Source: Methanobacteriota archaeon
GTDB taxonomy: Archaea > Thermoplasmatota > Poseidoniia > Poseidoniales > Poseidoniaceae
Reading direction: 5' to 3'
DNA: 34,797 nt
Assembly (NCBI GenBank): GCA_018649825.1
Contig: JABIHC010000107.1
Location: 1-34,797 of the forward strand
The position numbers and the translations under genes were made by a program. Under the pieces are notes generated by a model. It searched no databases. It was not told where the DNA came from and was given only the letters and a program-made list of their open reading frames with translations. Below, in pieces: positions 16,506 through 25,042 of the stretch (the first letter of the stretch is position 1; the number at the start of each line of letters is the position of its first letter).

Positions 16506-17909
16506 TTGAGCCTCGTATTGGCTATTGATGTCGGCACAAGTTCTGTTAAACTTCTCTTAACTAACGGAAAAAGATTCGAAAAACTTCATGCCTTTCTCAC
16601 GCCCTTTCCTTCAGAAGGTGACTCCGATGGAATCATTGACTCACGCGATTATCTCGACTCTATTTGGAAGGGAATTAGAGAGTGGCTGATTGAAGCGTTG
16701 CCAAAGGGAAAAAAAATAACCAAAGTTGGAATTACCAGCCATATTCAAAGTGCCCTTCTCGTGACAAAAACTGGTCAGCACTTTGCCCATATGCACCGTT
16801 GGGACCATCCCATTGATTCTGCAGTTACAGATGATTTTATTTCACAATTTAACGGAAAGTGGCCCGGTCTTGGAATGAGTTCTGTTTTGAATCCAAGGGG
16901 AAGTTGGATGCCAATGCGACTTCGCAATTGGGCCTTGACTTATCCCGAAGCCGGAAAAATAATTTATCAGAATGGCGGTTATGCATTACAAGTAAAAGAC
17001 GCATTAAACTACGACCTTTGTGGAGTTTTTGCTAGTGATGCACGTTCAATGCGGGGCTGGCTAAACTTTGAAAATGAAGTTAATGCTCAACTTAGTTCAT
17101 GGGTGGGATTGGGTGATATTTGCCCACCTATTCTTGAACCGCAGGAAACTCTTGGGGAGGTGAATGATTTTGGCAGCGAAATCAGTGGGATTGACGAAGG
17201 AGTGGAAGTAATAGTTGGTTGTGATGATTTTTCCGCTGGAATTCATGGTTTTGCATCCCGCACTGGAACTCTGCTTAATATGGCAAATACAACTGAACAC
17301 TTGGCAGTAACCTTGTCTGATAAAAAATCGTTTGTTGCTCAACAGCACGCTACGGAAACCGGTTTGTCATATCTGCCAAAAAATGGCGATTTAGAAGCCG
17401 TACTATATTGCTCAACCGCAAGTGGAGGGATGACATTAAAAATGTGCTTACCAAGAATCAAGGGGTTTCCATTTGAAGAAGTTGGATGGGATGAAGAAGG
17501 GTATATTGCTGCACTATATTGGCTAATTGATATCATGGGAGAGCGGCCCGAAAACGGTGTTGATGCTGAGATTGGTTTTGATGCTGAGATATTTACAAAG
17601 CGCGGACTGAAGCCATCAGCAAAACATATTGGTGGCTGGGACGGAAACCCTTCCATACTTAACCCAAGAGAGCAAGCATGGATGATTTTTGAAGGCCTTA
17701 TTGATTCGCTACACCCAATTAGAGTCGCCCTTCTGCCATTTACAAATGAGGGCCGACCAGTAAAGATCGGCGGAGGCTTATCTATGATAGGACCCGTGTT
17801 GGAAAGCAGAGCCGCCCGTTGGCCTCAAGGGATTGAGGTTGTGGCGACAAGAGAAATAAGCGCAAGAGGAATTTGTCGATTGTTGGGGATAGAGGTTGAA
17901 ATTGACTGA
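16506..17909 (+). CDS. FGGY-family carbohydrate kinase
   Basis: A 467-residue ATP-dependent sugar kinase using a TTG start; no nearby ATG preserves the ATP-binding opening 'LAIDVGTSSVKLLL' (phosphate-1 loop). Further FGGY marks are 'DALNYDLCGVFASDARSM' (substrate domain), 'VGCDDFSAG' with the presumed catalytic base Asp240, 'NMANTTEHLAVTL', and the C-terminal 'IGGGLSMIGPVLESRAA' (adenosine loop). Length is slightly below the usual 480-520 residues. Members phosphorylate xylulose, ribulose, gluconate, fuculose, glycerol and others; the substrate cannot be read off here. It sits 47 bases before the polyol dehydrogenase-like gene, so kinase and dehydrogenase probably act on connected intermediates. 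Confidence 0.87.
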   Translation: MSLVLAIDVGTSSVKLLLTNGKRFEKLHAFLTPFPSEGDSDGIIDSRDYLDSIWKGIREWLIEALPKGKKITKVGITSHIQSALLVTKTGQHFAHMHRWDHPIDSAVTDDFISQFNGKWPGLGMSSVLNPRGSWMPMRLRNWALTYPEAGKIIYQNGGYALQVKDALNYDLCGVFASDARSMRGWLNFENEVNAQLSSWVGLGDICPPILEPQETLGEVNDFGSEISGIDEGVEVIVGCDDFSAGIHGFASRTGTLLNMANTTEHLAVTLSDKKSFVAQQHATETGLSYLPKNGDLEAVLYCSTASGGMTLKMCLPRIKGFPFEEVGWDEEGYIAALYWLIDIMGERPENGVDAEIGFDAEIFTKRGLKPSAKHIGGWDGNPSILNPREQAWMIFEGLIDSLHPIRVALLPFTNEGRPVKIGGGLSMIGPVLESRAARWPQGIEVVATREISARGICRLLGIEVEID

Positions 17910-17956
17910 AAAATATTATTGTAAACGGCTTACTAAGGAAAGATTGGGGGGGTATC

Positions 17957-19156
17957 ATGAAAGTTGTCATTTTCGGCGCGGGCAAAGTAGGGAGAGGTTT
18001 TCTTGCCGATTTGTTTTCACGAGCAAAATGGGATATTAGCCTTGTTGAAGTAATACCAAACACCCTTAACCTTCTAAATAATGAAGGGGAATGGAACTTA
18101 ATTCGTCTCAAAGATGAACCTGAAATTATTACAATTAGCGCGACAAACATTATTGATGGAAATAATCAAACGGCAGTAGATTTGGCCATTCAGTCGGCTG
18201 ATTTGCTTTGTACCGCAATTGGCGGTTCGCACTTAGAAAAATGGGCTATTTCGGCATTTATGCCACTAATGCAAAGAGTTGAAAGGGGAAAAATCGATAT
18301 CATTTTTGCTGAAAATCATGCACAACCGGCTGAATTAGTTCGCAATACACTGCAAAAACAACTGATGCAATTGTCCGACAAGAATGCCGAGGAAAAATTG
18401 TTTGCAAACCTTGGCCTCGCCCAAGCGCAGATATTACGCTCTTGTATTGAGCCGAGTGCTGAGCAAATTACAGAATATGGAAAGTTAACCTTGCGAGTTC
18501 AAGACCATGATATCCTCCCGCTTGATGCAGATGCCCTTACTTCGCCCGAATTGCTGAAAGATGTTCCTGGACTAAGGCCAACTCACAATTTTTCCCTTGA
18601 ATTAACGCGAAAAGTTTTCACCTATAATGCGATAAATGCAGTAGTTTCCTATCTTGGCTCCATAAGAAACTATGATTTTTTGGCTGATGCAGCAAATGAT
18701 GAAGAAATTGCATTAATTGCCAAAGCGAGTGGTCTTGAAGCGAGTAATGCGCTTATTTCCTCCTTTGGATTTGCGCGTGATGAGCAAATTGCTTGGGCGC
18801 AGCGAGCATTAGCAAAATATCAGGACCGCAGAATTGTTGACCCCATCGACCGCCAATGCCGCGACCCGATTCGCAAACTTGGAGTAAACGATCGTCTTCT
18901 CGGACCGATACTTCTTGCGATAAAATTAGGATTGCCGTGCGCTAATCTTGCAATAGGTATGGCTGCAGCCCTTGCTTATGAGCCAAGCGAAGAGGAGAAA
19001 ATACGTGACCCTACTTATGCAAAACTTTCGGAAATGCGGCAAGAGTCTAACTCAAAAATAGTAGCAACGCTATGTCCCAATGTGTCTGATGTTACAAAAA
19101 AAGCACTTGAAAATGTGCTTGCTGAAGGGCAGAAAAGCCTTACCAATATGAATTGA
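17957..19156 (+). CDS. Mannitol-1-phosphate 5-dehydrogenase-like polyol dehydrogenase
   Basis: A 399-residue member of the polyol-specific long-chain dehydrogenase family. The Rossmann N-terminus is 'MKVVIFGAGKVGRGFLADLF', close to the MtlD opening. The catalytic region 'TRKVFTYNAINAVVSYLG' places Lys219 and Asn224 in the family K-x4-N-x2-H motif, but the final His is Asn227 here. The C-terminal 'RDPIRKLGVNDRLLGPILL' and 'GLPCANLAIGMAAAL' blocks match MtlD. The expected reaction is NAD+-linked interconversion of a polyol (phosphate) and a keto-sugar (phosphate). GGGGGG lies just before the ATG. It directly follows the FGGY kinase gene. The substrate may differ from mannitol-1-phosphate, given the changed residue. 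Confidence 0.85.
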   Translation: MKVVIFGAGKVGRGFLADLFSRAKWDISLVEVIPNTLNLLNNEGEWNLIRLKDEPEIITISATNIIDGNNQTAVDLAIQSADLLCTAIGGSHLEKWAISAFMPLMQRVERGKIDIIFAENHAQPAELVRNTLQKQLMQLSDKNAEEKLFANLGLAQAQILRSCIEPSAEQITEYGKLTLRVQDHDILPLDADALTSPELLKDVPGLRPTHNFSLELTRKVFTYNAINAVVSYLGSIRNYDFLADAANDEEIALIAKASGLEASNALISSFGFARDEQIAWAQRALAKYQDRRIVDPIDRQCRDPIRKLGVNDRLLGPILLAIKLGLPCANLAIGMAAALAYEPSEEEKIRDPTYAKLSEMRQESNSKIVATLCPNVSDVTKKALENVLAEGQKSLTNMN

Positions 19157-19315
19157 AATTGGACAGAAAACAATTGTTGCAACAATTACCTTTGGCAAAA
19201 GAATGCATAAACTGAAGCACACCTCCGCCCTTTGTTGCAAAGTAATACAATTAATGAATGAAAATCTTGCTTTGTTCCGCTGGGTTCAAGAAGCAATGGC
19301 GGGGGTCAGTAGTTG

Positions 19316-22024
19316 ATGACGAAGAAAAGCGCAACCGCTATGCTCGCAGCCGGATTCATGATGTTGGTTCTTAATTTAGCAGTAATTGGCCCCGTTGCAA
19401 CCTCTGCAGTACAGGATGCAGTTGATGATGCAATGGTCAAAACGGCAGAAAATACTTGGGAAAATGATGATTGGATTGATAGTCAAGACAGTAGAACTTA
19501 TTACGCCTTTGGATTAACTAATTTGGAAGAAGTAAATAATGGTTCAGATCCAATTTTTGAGAAGCAGGGGCCTTTTTCTTATGACATTGAAACCCATAGT
19601 ACATTCATTTCTCATGATGAGGTTGAGGGCACGCTAACATACTCTTCCAATTCAATATTTACCTTTGCTGAAGGAGAGGATCCAAGTGCACAGATTACCC
19701 AAATGAATATTCTATATGAGGCGCAAAGAGTTGCAGTATTCCCATCAATGATGAGTACATTTGGCGATATTGCTGGTGCTGGTTTCATGTCTGAAGTGTT
19801 GAAGGAAGACCTCAGTACGACTCAAGCCGCAATACGTACCGGTCAGGTGATTACTCAAGCCATCGCTGATTCCGGCAATTCTTCAAATGTTGGTAATGCT
19901 GCCTTTGTTTCTTGGGCTAATGCAACAAATTACTCCGGCCCAGATGCTGATTTCACCGACCTTGACTACGCATTCCTAAATGCAGACGATGGAGCCGGAG
20001 TTGACATCTCCCTTACCGGCCGAGTTGGAGCAACTTTGTTCATGGGAATGGGTGTGCCAAGCAATGAAACTAGCCCCGCAAGAGCTGCGCTCTTCGGTTA
20101 TGCTGATGTTGATGCAAATCTTACATCTGCACGAGATAACGCCCTATATTCACTTGTAGGAACTAATTATGCTGCCTTCGGAGGGGGAACTTCTTGGGAC
20201 ACAGCATCAGAGGAAGAACTTGAAATTCGCATGGAGGCTCTTTTTGGGGTGCCATTTGGATTGGGTTTTGATAAGACTATTACCAATTTGCTCACTCATA
20301 ATGATAGTACTTCTGACCCAGACGGACTTCTCGCTTGGTCTGAAGACGGCTTATTGCCTGGGTTGGCAACTTTCTTTTCAACCGCTCCAGTAAATCCAGC
20401 ATGGACTTTCCTTGAATTCGGAATAACCTATCCGCAAATCCTAGCCCTTGGAGATTGGGCGACTGCACTCTCAGAGGACTCTACTGGAGTTCCAATGGTT
20501 TTACTCGGAGGTAGTGGTCTATTAACACAATCAGAATGGTGGATTGCGACATGGGGTGGAGTTGACCCTCTGAATGGAGAGATCAATGATATTGGAGTCA
20601 ATAGTTTCACCCGTTTGCCGTGGTATGATTTAGAGCCAGTTTCATGGGATGAATCCACTGTTGATTATGTGATGAATGGACCATTTGGTCTTGCCACTAG
20701 TGCATCAATTTACACAATATATGGCATCTTTGCAAACCGTACTGTACCAGTTGATTCCGACCAGAACTCCTCTACCTACTTACAACCGGTGATTGGTGGT
20801 GATGAACTGCCCTTTACCGATGAAATTATTGGCGCTTATTACAACATTAGTGTTGATGATGCAGCAGTTCTTCGCAATTACATTGAAAATATGTTTGATG
20901 GCGTATTGCCGATGTTCTTGGAGCACTTTTTTGGAGTAACAAAGTGGTCAACTCATTCCGTCAATGAATGGTTATTTGGCTGGCATGACCCACTACTTGC
21001 ATATAGTGCTGCAACTGAAGCAGGAGAAACTAACATGGCTGCTGCAATGGCCGACATGTCAGTTGGATGGGCAAGTCTTGAATCAAACAAAACTTATTTC
21101 GGCAGTGAGCATCTTGACGATGATGGAAACTTAGTCTCTGTAAATCTCAGTGAAAGTGAGCACACAATTTACACCGGAGAAACAGACCTCTCGTTGGTCG
21201 GAGAATATGTCGCTTTCAACGGAAACCCTGAACTGTGGTGGAGGACAACTGAGCACTATAATGCCACATACGGTCTTTCACCAATAGAGATGATGGATGG
21301 CACTACCGGCGGATTCGTTGATGGCACAAATTACGACCCTGAAAACCCCCCTTCTTTCACATTGAACCTTGCGGACTACGCAATTGTTACCGCAAATTAT
21401 GAAGGCAAAGGAGAATTACACGGAATGGAAGTTGAAGTTTGGTCTGCGAACCTTGACCCTACTGAGAGAAGCGTACAACAGAAATTGATTGACAGTAAGA
21501 CAATCATGGATGTATTACCGGGCGGCTTGCCGATATACTTCGGTTCAGAAGTTACTTTGATGACTGAATCGGTGACTGGGAAAATTGTCAGCGGCGACTC
21601 GAAATCTTTCTTTTATCTTGACTTGAGGGGACTTGGGGCTGAAAATCCAACCATGGATGATCTACAACCGGTATTCGAAATCAACCGTTTTGCTCAAGCC
21701 GAAAAAGAAGATGTTGAATTTATTGAGAATAGTTTACATGCAAACCAAGATCCAATGACATATTGGATGAATTTTGACACTGGTGCTGATGCATTCTTTA
21801 TTGACTATATCACATTACTATTCTATCTCGGCGGCATTATTTTGATTGGCCTGAGTGGATGGAAATTTGTCATGATAACCGAAGATGAGGTGAAAAATTT
21901 CACCGAGGCTACCGGTGCAATAATTGATGTTGCAGAGGCGGTAGAAGCGGCAATGAACACAGACGATACTGAAGCCGATGAAGTTGATGAAGAACCAGCA
22001 ATAGACAACTCGGATGATAATTAG
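19316..22024 (+). CDS. Two-TM ectodomain protein resembling the CD36/LIMP-2/SR-B scavenger-receptor family
   Basis: A 902-residue protein from the ATG after an in-frame TTG. Topology is N-terminal TM (about 8-29), a long extracellular part, C-terminal TM (831-854) and an acidic cytosolic tail, the layout of CD36. Blocks in CD36 order: 'AFGLTNLEEVNNGSDPIFEK' then 'QGPFSY' (about 64-89; CD36 has a 'NPEEV...GPYTYR' block), 'EGTLTYSSNSIFTF' (about 104-117), 'SVNEWLFGWHDPLLA' (548-562; CD36 'LRELLWGYRDPFLS'), 'YVAFNGNPELWW' (631-642; 'IDTYKGKRNLSYW'), 'MMDGTTGGF' (659-667; 'INGTDAASF'), and 'ANYEGKGELHGMEVEVW' (CD36 'VNLKGIPVYRF'). An extra segment of nearly 400 residues sits where CD36 has its short apical helices. 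There are no cysteines, so the CD36 disulfides are absent. Several N-x-S/T sequons occur. CD36 proteins bind and pass lipids; the role here is unknown. Its neighbours are sugar genes. Confidence 0.72.
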   Translation: MTKKSATAMLAAGFMMLVLNLAVIGPVATSAVQDAVDDAMVKTAENTWENDDWIDSQDSRTYYAFGLTNLEEVNNGSDPIFEKQGPFSYDIETHSTFISHDEVEGTLTYSSNSIFTFAEGEDPSAQITQMNILYEAQRVAVFPSMMSTFGDIAGAGFMSEVLKEDLSTTQAAIRTGQVITQAIADSGNSSNVGNAAFVSWANATNYSGPDADFTDLDYAFLNADDGAGVDISLTGRVGATLFMGMGVPSNETSPARAALFGYADVDANLTSARDNALYSLVGTNYAAFGGGTSWDTASEEELEIRMEALFGVPFGLGFDKTITNLLTHNDSTSDPDGLLAWSEDGLLPGLATFFSTAPVNPAWTFLEFGITYPQILALGDWATALSEDSTGVPMVLLGGSGLLTQSEWWIATWGGVDPLNGEINDIGVNSFTRLPWYDLEPVSWDESTVDYVMNGPFGLATSASIYTIYGIFANRTVPVDSDQNSSTYLQPVIGGDELPFTDEIIGAYYNISVDDAAVLRNYIENMFDGVLPMFLEHFFGVTKWSTHSVNEWLFGWHDPLLAYSAATEAGETNMAAAMADMSVGWASLESNKTYFGSEHLDDDGNLVSVNLSESEHTIYTGETDLSLVGEYVAFNGNPELWWRTTEHYNATYGLSPIEMMDGTTGGFVDGTNYDPENPPSFTLNLADYAIVTANYEGKGELHGMEVEVWSANLDPTERSVQQKLIDSKTIMDVLPGGLPIYFGSEVTLMTESVTGKIVSGDSKSFFYLDLRGLGAENPTMDDLQPVFEINRFAQAEKEDVEFIENSLHANQDPMTYWMNFDTGADAFFIDYITLLFYLGGIILIGLSGWKFVMITEDEVKNFTEATGAIIDVAEAVEAAMNTDDTEADEVDEEPAIDNSDDN

Positions 22025-22057
22025 GAAGCCTAAGACTGCTCTAACTATGGTGGCGAA

Positions 22058-22088
22058 GGGGTCAAAGCAATTATTGCTATTTGGCCCC
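22058..22088 (+). terminator. Hairpin after the CD36-like gene
   Basis: GGGGTCAA (22058-22065) pairs with TTGGCCCC (22081-22088). Inside it AGCAA and TTGCT pair around a TTA loop, with a 2-base bulge, giving 13 pairs in all. It lies 33 bases past the stop codon and 43 bases before the mannosidase ATG. No T-run follows, so it may be an RNA-processing or stability element rather than a terminator. Confidence 0.4.
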
Positions 22089-22131
22089 TATAGCGACAAG
22101 CCTCATTTAGCCTCGTCCTAATGAGTGGTAC

Positions 22132-25038
22132 ATGGCGAAGGCACCGGCTCGCAAATCTACTGCCTCGGCCAAAGAGAATTTTAGCAACAAAAACAGTGCT
22201 GCACCTTTGATTGGTTATGTCACACCTCACGTTCATTGGGACCGTGCATGGTATCTTCCATTCCAGCAATACCGCTATCGTTTGATTGAATTCGTTGATG
22301 AACTATTGGCATTATTGGAAGACCCTGATTCAAATTATCCCTCATTTGAATTTGATGGCCAAACTGTAGTTCTAGAAGATTATTTAGAAATTAAACCAGA
22401 GAATCGCCAGCGAATTGAAAAACTCGTCAAAGATGGAAAATTAGGTGTCGGGCCTTGGTATGTATTGCCCGATGAGTTCATTGTGGGAGGGGAAGCATTA
22501 GTTCGCAACCTCCAATTCGGATATCGTATTTCAGAGGAATTTGGCGGACGCTGCAATATTGGATATGTGCCTGACCCGTTTGGTCATGTCGGTCAACTTC
22601 CCGCAATATTGCAAGGGGTTGGCTTGGACACTTTCCTTTTTACCCGCGGTGCAGGACAGTGGGTAGGTGAAGCGGGATGCGTTTTTGATTGGATTGCTGC
22701 CGATGGTAAAACCTCTGTATTGGCCGTAAAGCAAACTCCAGATTACCCCTGCCTTATGGCATGGGGGTTTGAGATTCGTCAATTGGACCGGAAGTCTAGT
22801 CCTGATGTAAATGTCGAAAGTGCAATGGGTCGGCTTCAACGCCTCCTTGATGGCCTAGAAAATACCTACAATTGGACCGCACCTGTTGTTCAGTTGGGTA
22901 ATGGATCTGACCATACCGCACCTCAACCAACTTTACCTATGTTGATTGAAAAGGCAAATGAGCATTTCAAGGGAAAAATCAATTTACAGCATGCTCGTTT
23001 TTCAGATTTCTTTGATGCCATAAAAGAGTGGAAATCTCAGCGAATTGCCGATGGCAACCCCCTTGTTGAATTCCAGGGTGAATTGCACCAAGGCTGGGAC
23101 CGTGCATTACTCTCAGGCGTTTACAGTGCCCGCCTCTATCTCAAAAGAATGAACGATGCTACAATGAATGTTCTTTATGACAGAGTAGAGCCATTGGCGG
23201 CACTGGCATGGAATATGGGTGGCCGCCCCCGCCCCGATGCCTTACAGTTGGCATGGCGCGAAGTATTACGCAACCACCCACATGACGACATTTGTGGTTG
23301 CTCAGTGGATGCTACACATCAAGACATGGAGATACGCTACCGCCACGCAAGAGAAATTTCAACGATGCTCGTAGAAGACCTTAGAGAAGATATTCAACCG
23401 TTATTTGACCTCCATCATGAAAACCCAGATGCAGTTCCTTTCCTACTGCATAACCCTAGACCCACAAATTGGTCGGGAACTTTGAATTTGAATCTGGTCG
23501 TCCCAAAGACGGGAGGATGGTTGGAAAGAGATTTTGCTTTTGCCGTATTGGCTGATGGAGATGGTTTACTCAATGCCACTGCAGAAATTACCGCACCTTC
23601 ATGGGGATTACATATTCACCCTGATAGAGTTGCAAATGTTCAATTGCCAAGAGTCAAAGGTTCAATTGAAGTTAGTGGTTTGGAACCCGGTTGGCATGTT
23701 GCCCACTTATTGCCTGGCCTTGAATTCCCACTTCCCCCTGGTGATGCAGTTCGTTGCAGTGAGGGAGATGATTCAGCAAGTCGCTGGATGGAAAATAGTC
23801 TGATAAGAGTAGTTTTCCGAGATGATGGCAGATGGGATATTATTGATTTGTCAACTGGACGTACTTTTGTTGGTTTAGGTCAACTCGAAGATGACGAAGA
23901 AGCCGGAGATTCGTACGACCATAGCCCTGGCGGATATCCAGTAGCAGTTGGTGCTGGAAAGGACGTAGGATTGGATGAGAGGCCAGAACCAGTTGATCGC
24001 AGAAACACTCATACTGTCGAAGATAGCGATATTATCGTTAATTTGGATTGGTCTGTCACCAATCAATGGTCTGCTACAATGCATATTCAAATTGAATGGT
24101 CATTACCAACATATTTTGAAGATGAAACCCAAAAACGCAGTGCTCAACAAGAATGGGTTTCAATTGAGCATTGGGTTACTATGAGGTCGGCATCACCTGT
24201 TCTAGAAATAGAGACCATCATAGACAATAGTGTGGAAGACCACCGGACAAGAATTATTGTCCCTACTGGAGTTAACTCAAAAACCGTCACTGCCGGTGGA
24301 GCATTTGAAATGGTTGAACGTCCATGGTTTTTCCCGCATGTCAAAGAATGGAATCAGCCTGAAGTTCCAACTAAACACATGCATAATCTTGTTCTTGCTG
24401 AAGATGAGGAGGGTGGATTAGCGGCTTTCGCACCAGGTTCAAACGAGTATGAAGCGAGAGAGGGTGAGGATGGAGGGCTTGATTTGTGCCTTACTTTGGT
24501 TCGTAGCGTCGGTTGGCTTTCTCGCGATGGTTTTGCTTGGCGCAGAAATCGTGCTGGACCTTGTTTCCCTGCACCCGGTGCTCAATGTAACGGACAAAAT
24601 ATGATGCGCTGGGGCCTAATGCCCTTTGAAGGTAAATGGAGTAATTCACAATTAACTGCAAATGGAGATGCCGTTCACGAAATTGCGGCTAGTTTTGCTT
24701 CGCGACCCACAATAATCGCCGGACTGCCTAAGCCACAACTCGATGCATCCTTTGACCCATTACCAAACAGTGGAAAACTTGGCACACGACACCAATCGTG
24801 GATTCTTGAAGGGGCAAAACCAAAACCAATTCTGGTATCTTGCAAACCATGTGAAAATGGCGAAGGATATGCGATGAGATTTTTTAACCCAACTGCAACT
24901 AATTGGCATGGAAGTCTTGAAGATAGCAATGGATTATCCACTTTTTGCAGTGACATGCTGGAAAGAGTTACTGAAGAATGTAAAAAGGGGGATATTACAA
25001 TCCCTGCTGGCGGAATTGCCACATATGTCATGAGGTGA
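22132..25038 (+). CDS. Alpha-mannosidase, glycoside hydrolase family 38
   Basis: A 968-residue GH38 enzyme. The catalytic domain starts 'TPHVHWDRAWYLP', giving the zinc ligands His35 and Asp37. 'GYVPDPFGHVGQ' holds the nucleophile Asp148. 'NHPHDDICGCSVDATH' carries the third zinc ligand His384, and its wording is typical of prokaryotic family members. The helical middle domain is at about 310-420 and the beta-rich GH38 C-terminal domain at about 500-960. It hydrolyses terminal alpha-mannosyl residues with retention. The N-terminus is basic and lacks a signal peptide (MAKAPARKSTASAKENF), so the enzyme is probably cytosolic and acts on imported oligosaccharides. It is translationally linked to the DUF2817 gene, which starts 4 bases later. 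Confidence 0.95.
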   Translation: MAKAPARKSTASAKENFSNKNSAAPLIGYVTPHVHWDRAWYLPFQQYRYRLIEFVDELLALLEDPDSNYPSFEFDGQTVVLEDYLEIKPENRQRIEKLVKDGKLGVGPWYVLPDEFIVGGEALVRNLQFGYRISEEFGGRCNIGYVPDPFGHVGQLPAILQGVGLDTFLFTRGAGQWVGEAGCVFDWIAADGKTSVLAVKQTPDYPCLMAWGFEIRQLDRKSSPDVNVESAMGRLQRLLDGLENTYNWTAPVVQLGNGSDHTAPQPTLPMLIEKANEHFKGKINLQHARFSDFFDAIKEWKSQRIADGNPLVEFQGELHQGWDRALLSGVYSARLYLKRMNDATMNVLYDRVEPLAALAWNMGGRPRPDALQLAWREVLRNHPHDDICGCSVDATHQDMEIRYRHAREISTMLVEDLREDIQPLFDLHHENPDAVPFLLHNPRPTNWSGTLNLNLVVPKTGGWLERDFAFAVLADGDGLLNATAEITAPSWGLHIHPDRVANVQLPRVKGSIEVSGLEPGWHVAHLLPGLEFPLPPGDAVRCSEGDDSASRWMENSLIRVVFRDDGRWDIIDLSTGRTFVGLGQLEDDEEAGDSYDHSPGGYPVAVGAGKDVGLDERPEPVDRRNTHTVEDSDIIVNLDWSVTNQWSATMHIQIEWSLPTYFEDETQKRSAQQEWVSIEHWVTMRSASPVLEIETIIDNSVEDHRTRIIVPTGVNSKTVTAGGAFEMVERPWFFPHVKEWNQPEVPTKHMHNLVLAEDEEGGLAAFAPGSNEYEAREGEDGGLDLCLTLVRSVGWLSRDGFAWRRNRAGPCFPAPGAQCNGQNMMRWGLMPFEGKWSNSQLTANGDAVHEIAASFASRPTIIAGLPKPQLDASFDPLPNSGKLGTRHQSWILEGAKPKPILVSCKPCENGEGYAMRFFNPTATNWHGSLEDSNGLSTFCSDMLERVTEECKKGDITIPAGGIATYVMR

Positions 25039-25041
25039 TCC
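25032..25041 (+). promoter_or_regulatory. Extended Shine-Dalgarno overlapping the mannosidase stop codon
   Basis: GAGGTGATCC is a 10-base perfect match to the complement of the conserved 16S rRNA 3' end. It spans the last Arg codon and TGA of the mannosidase gene and serves the ATG at 25043. This argues for translational coupling of the two genes. Confidence 0.75.
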
Positions 25042-25042
25042 T

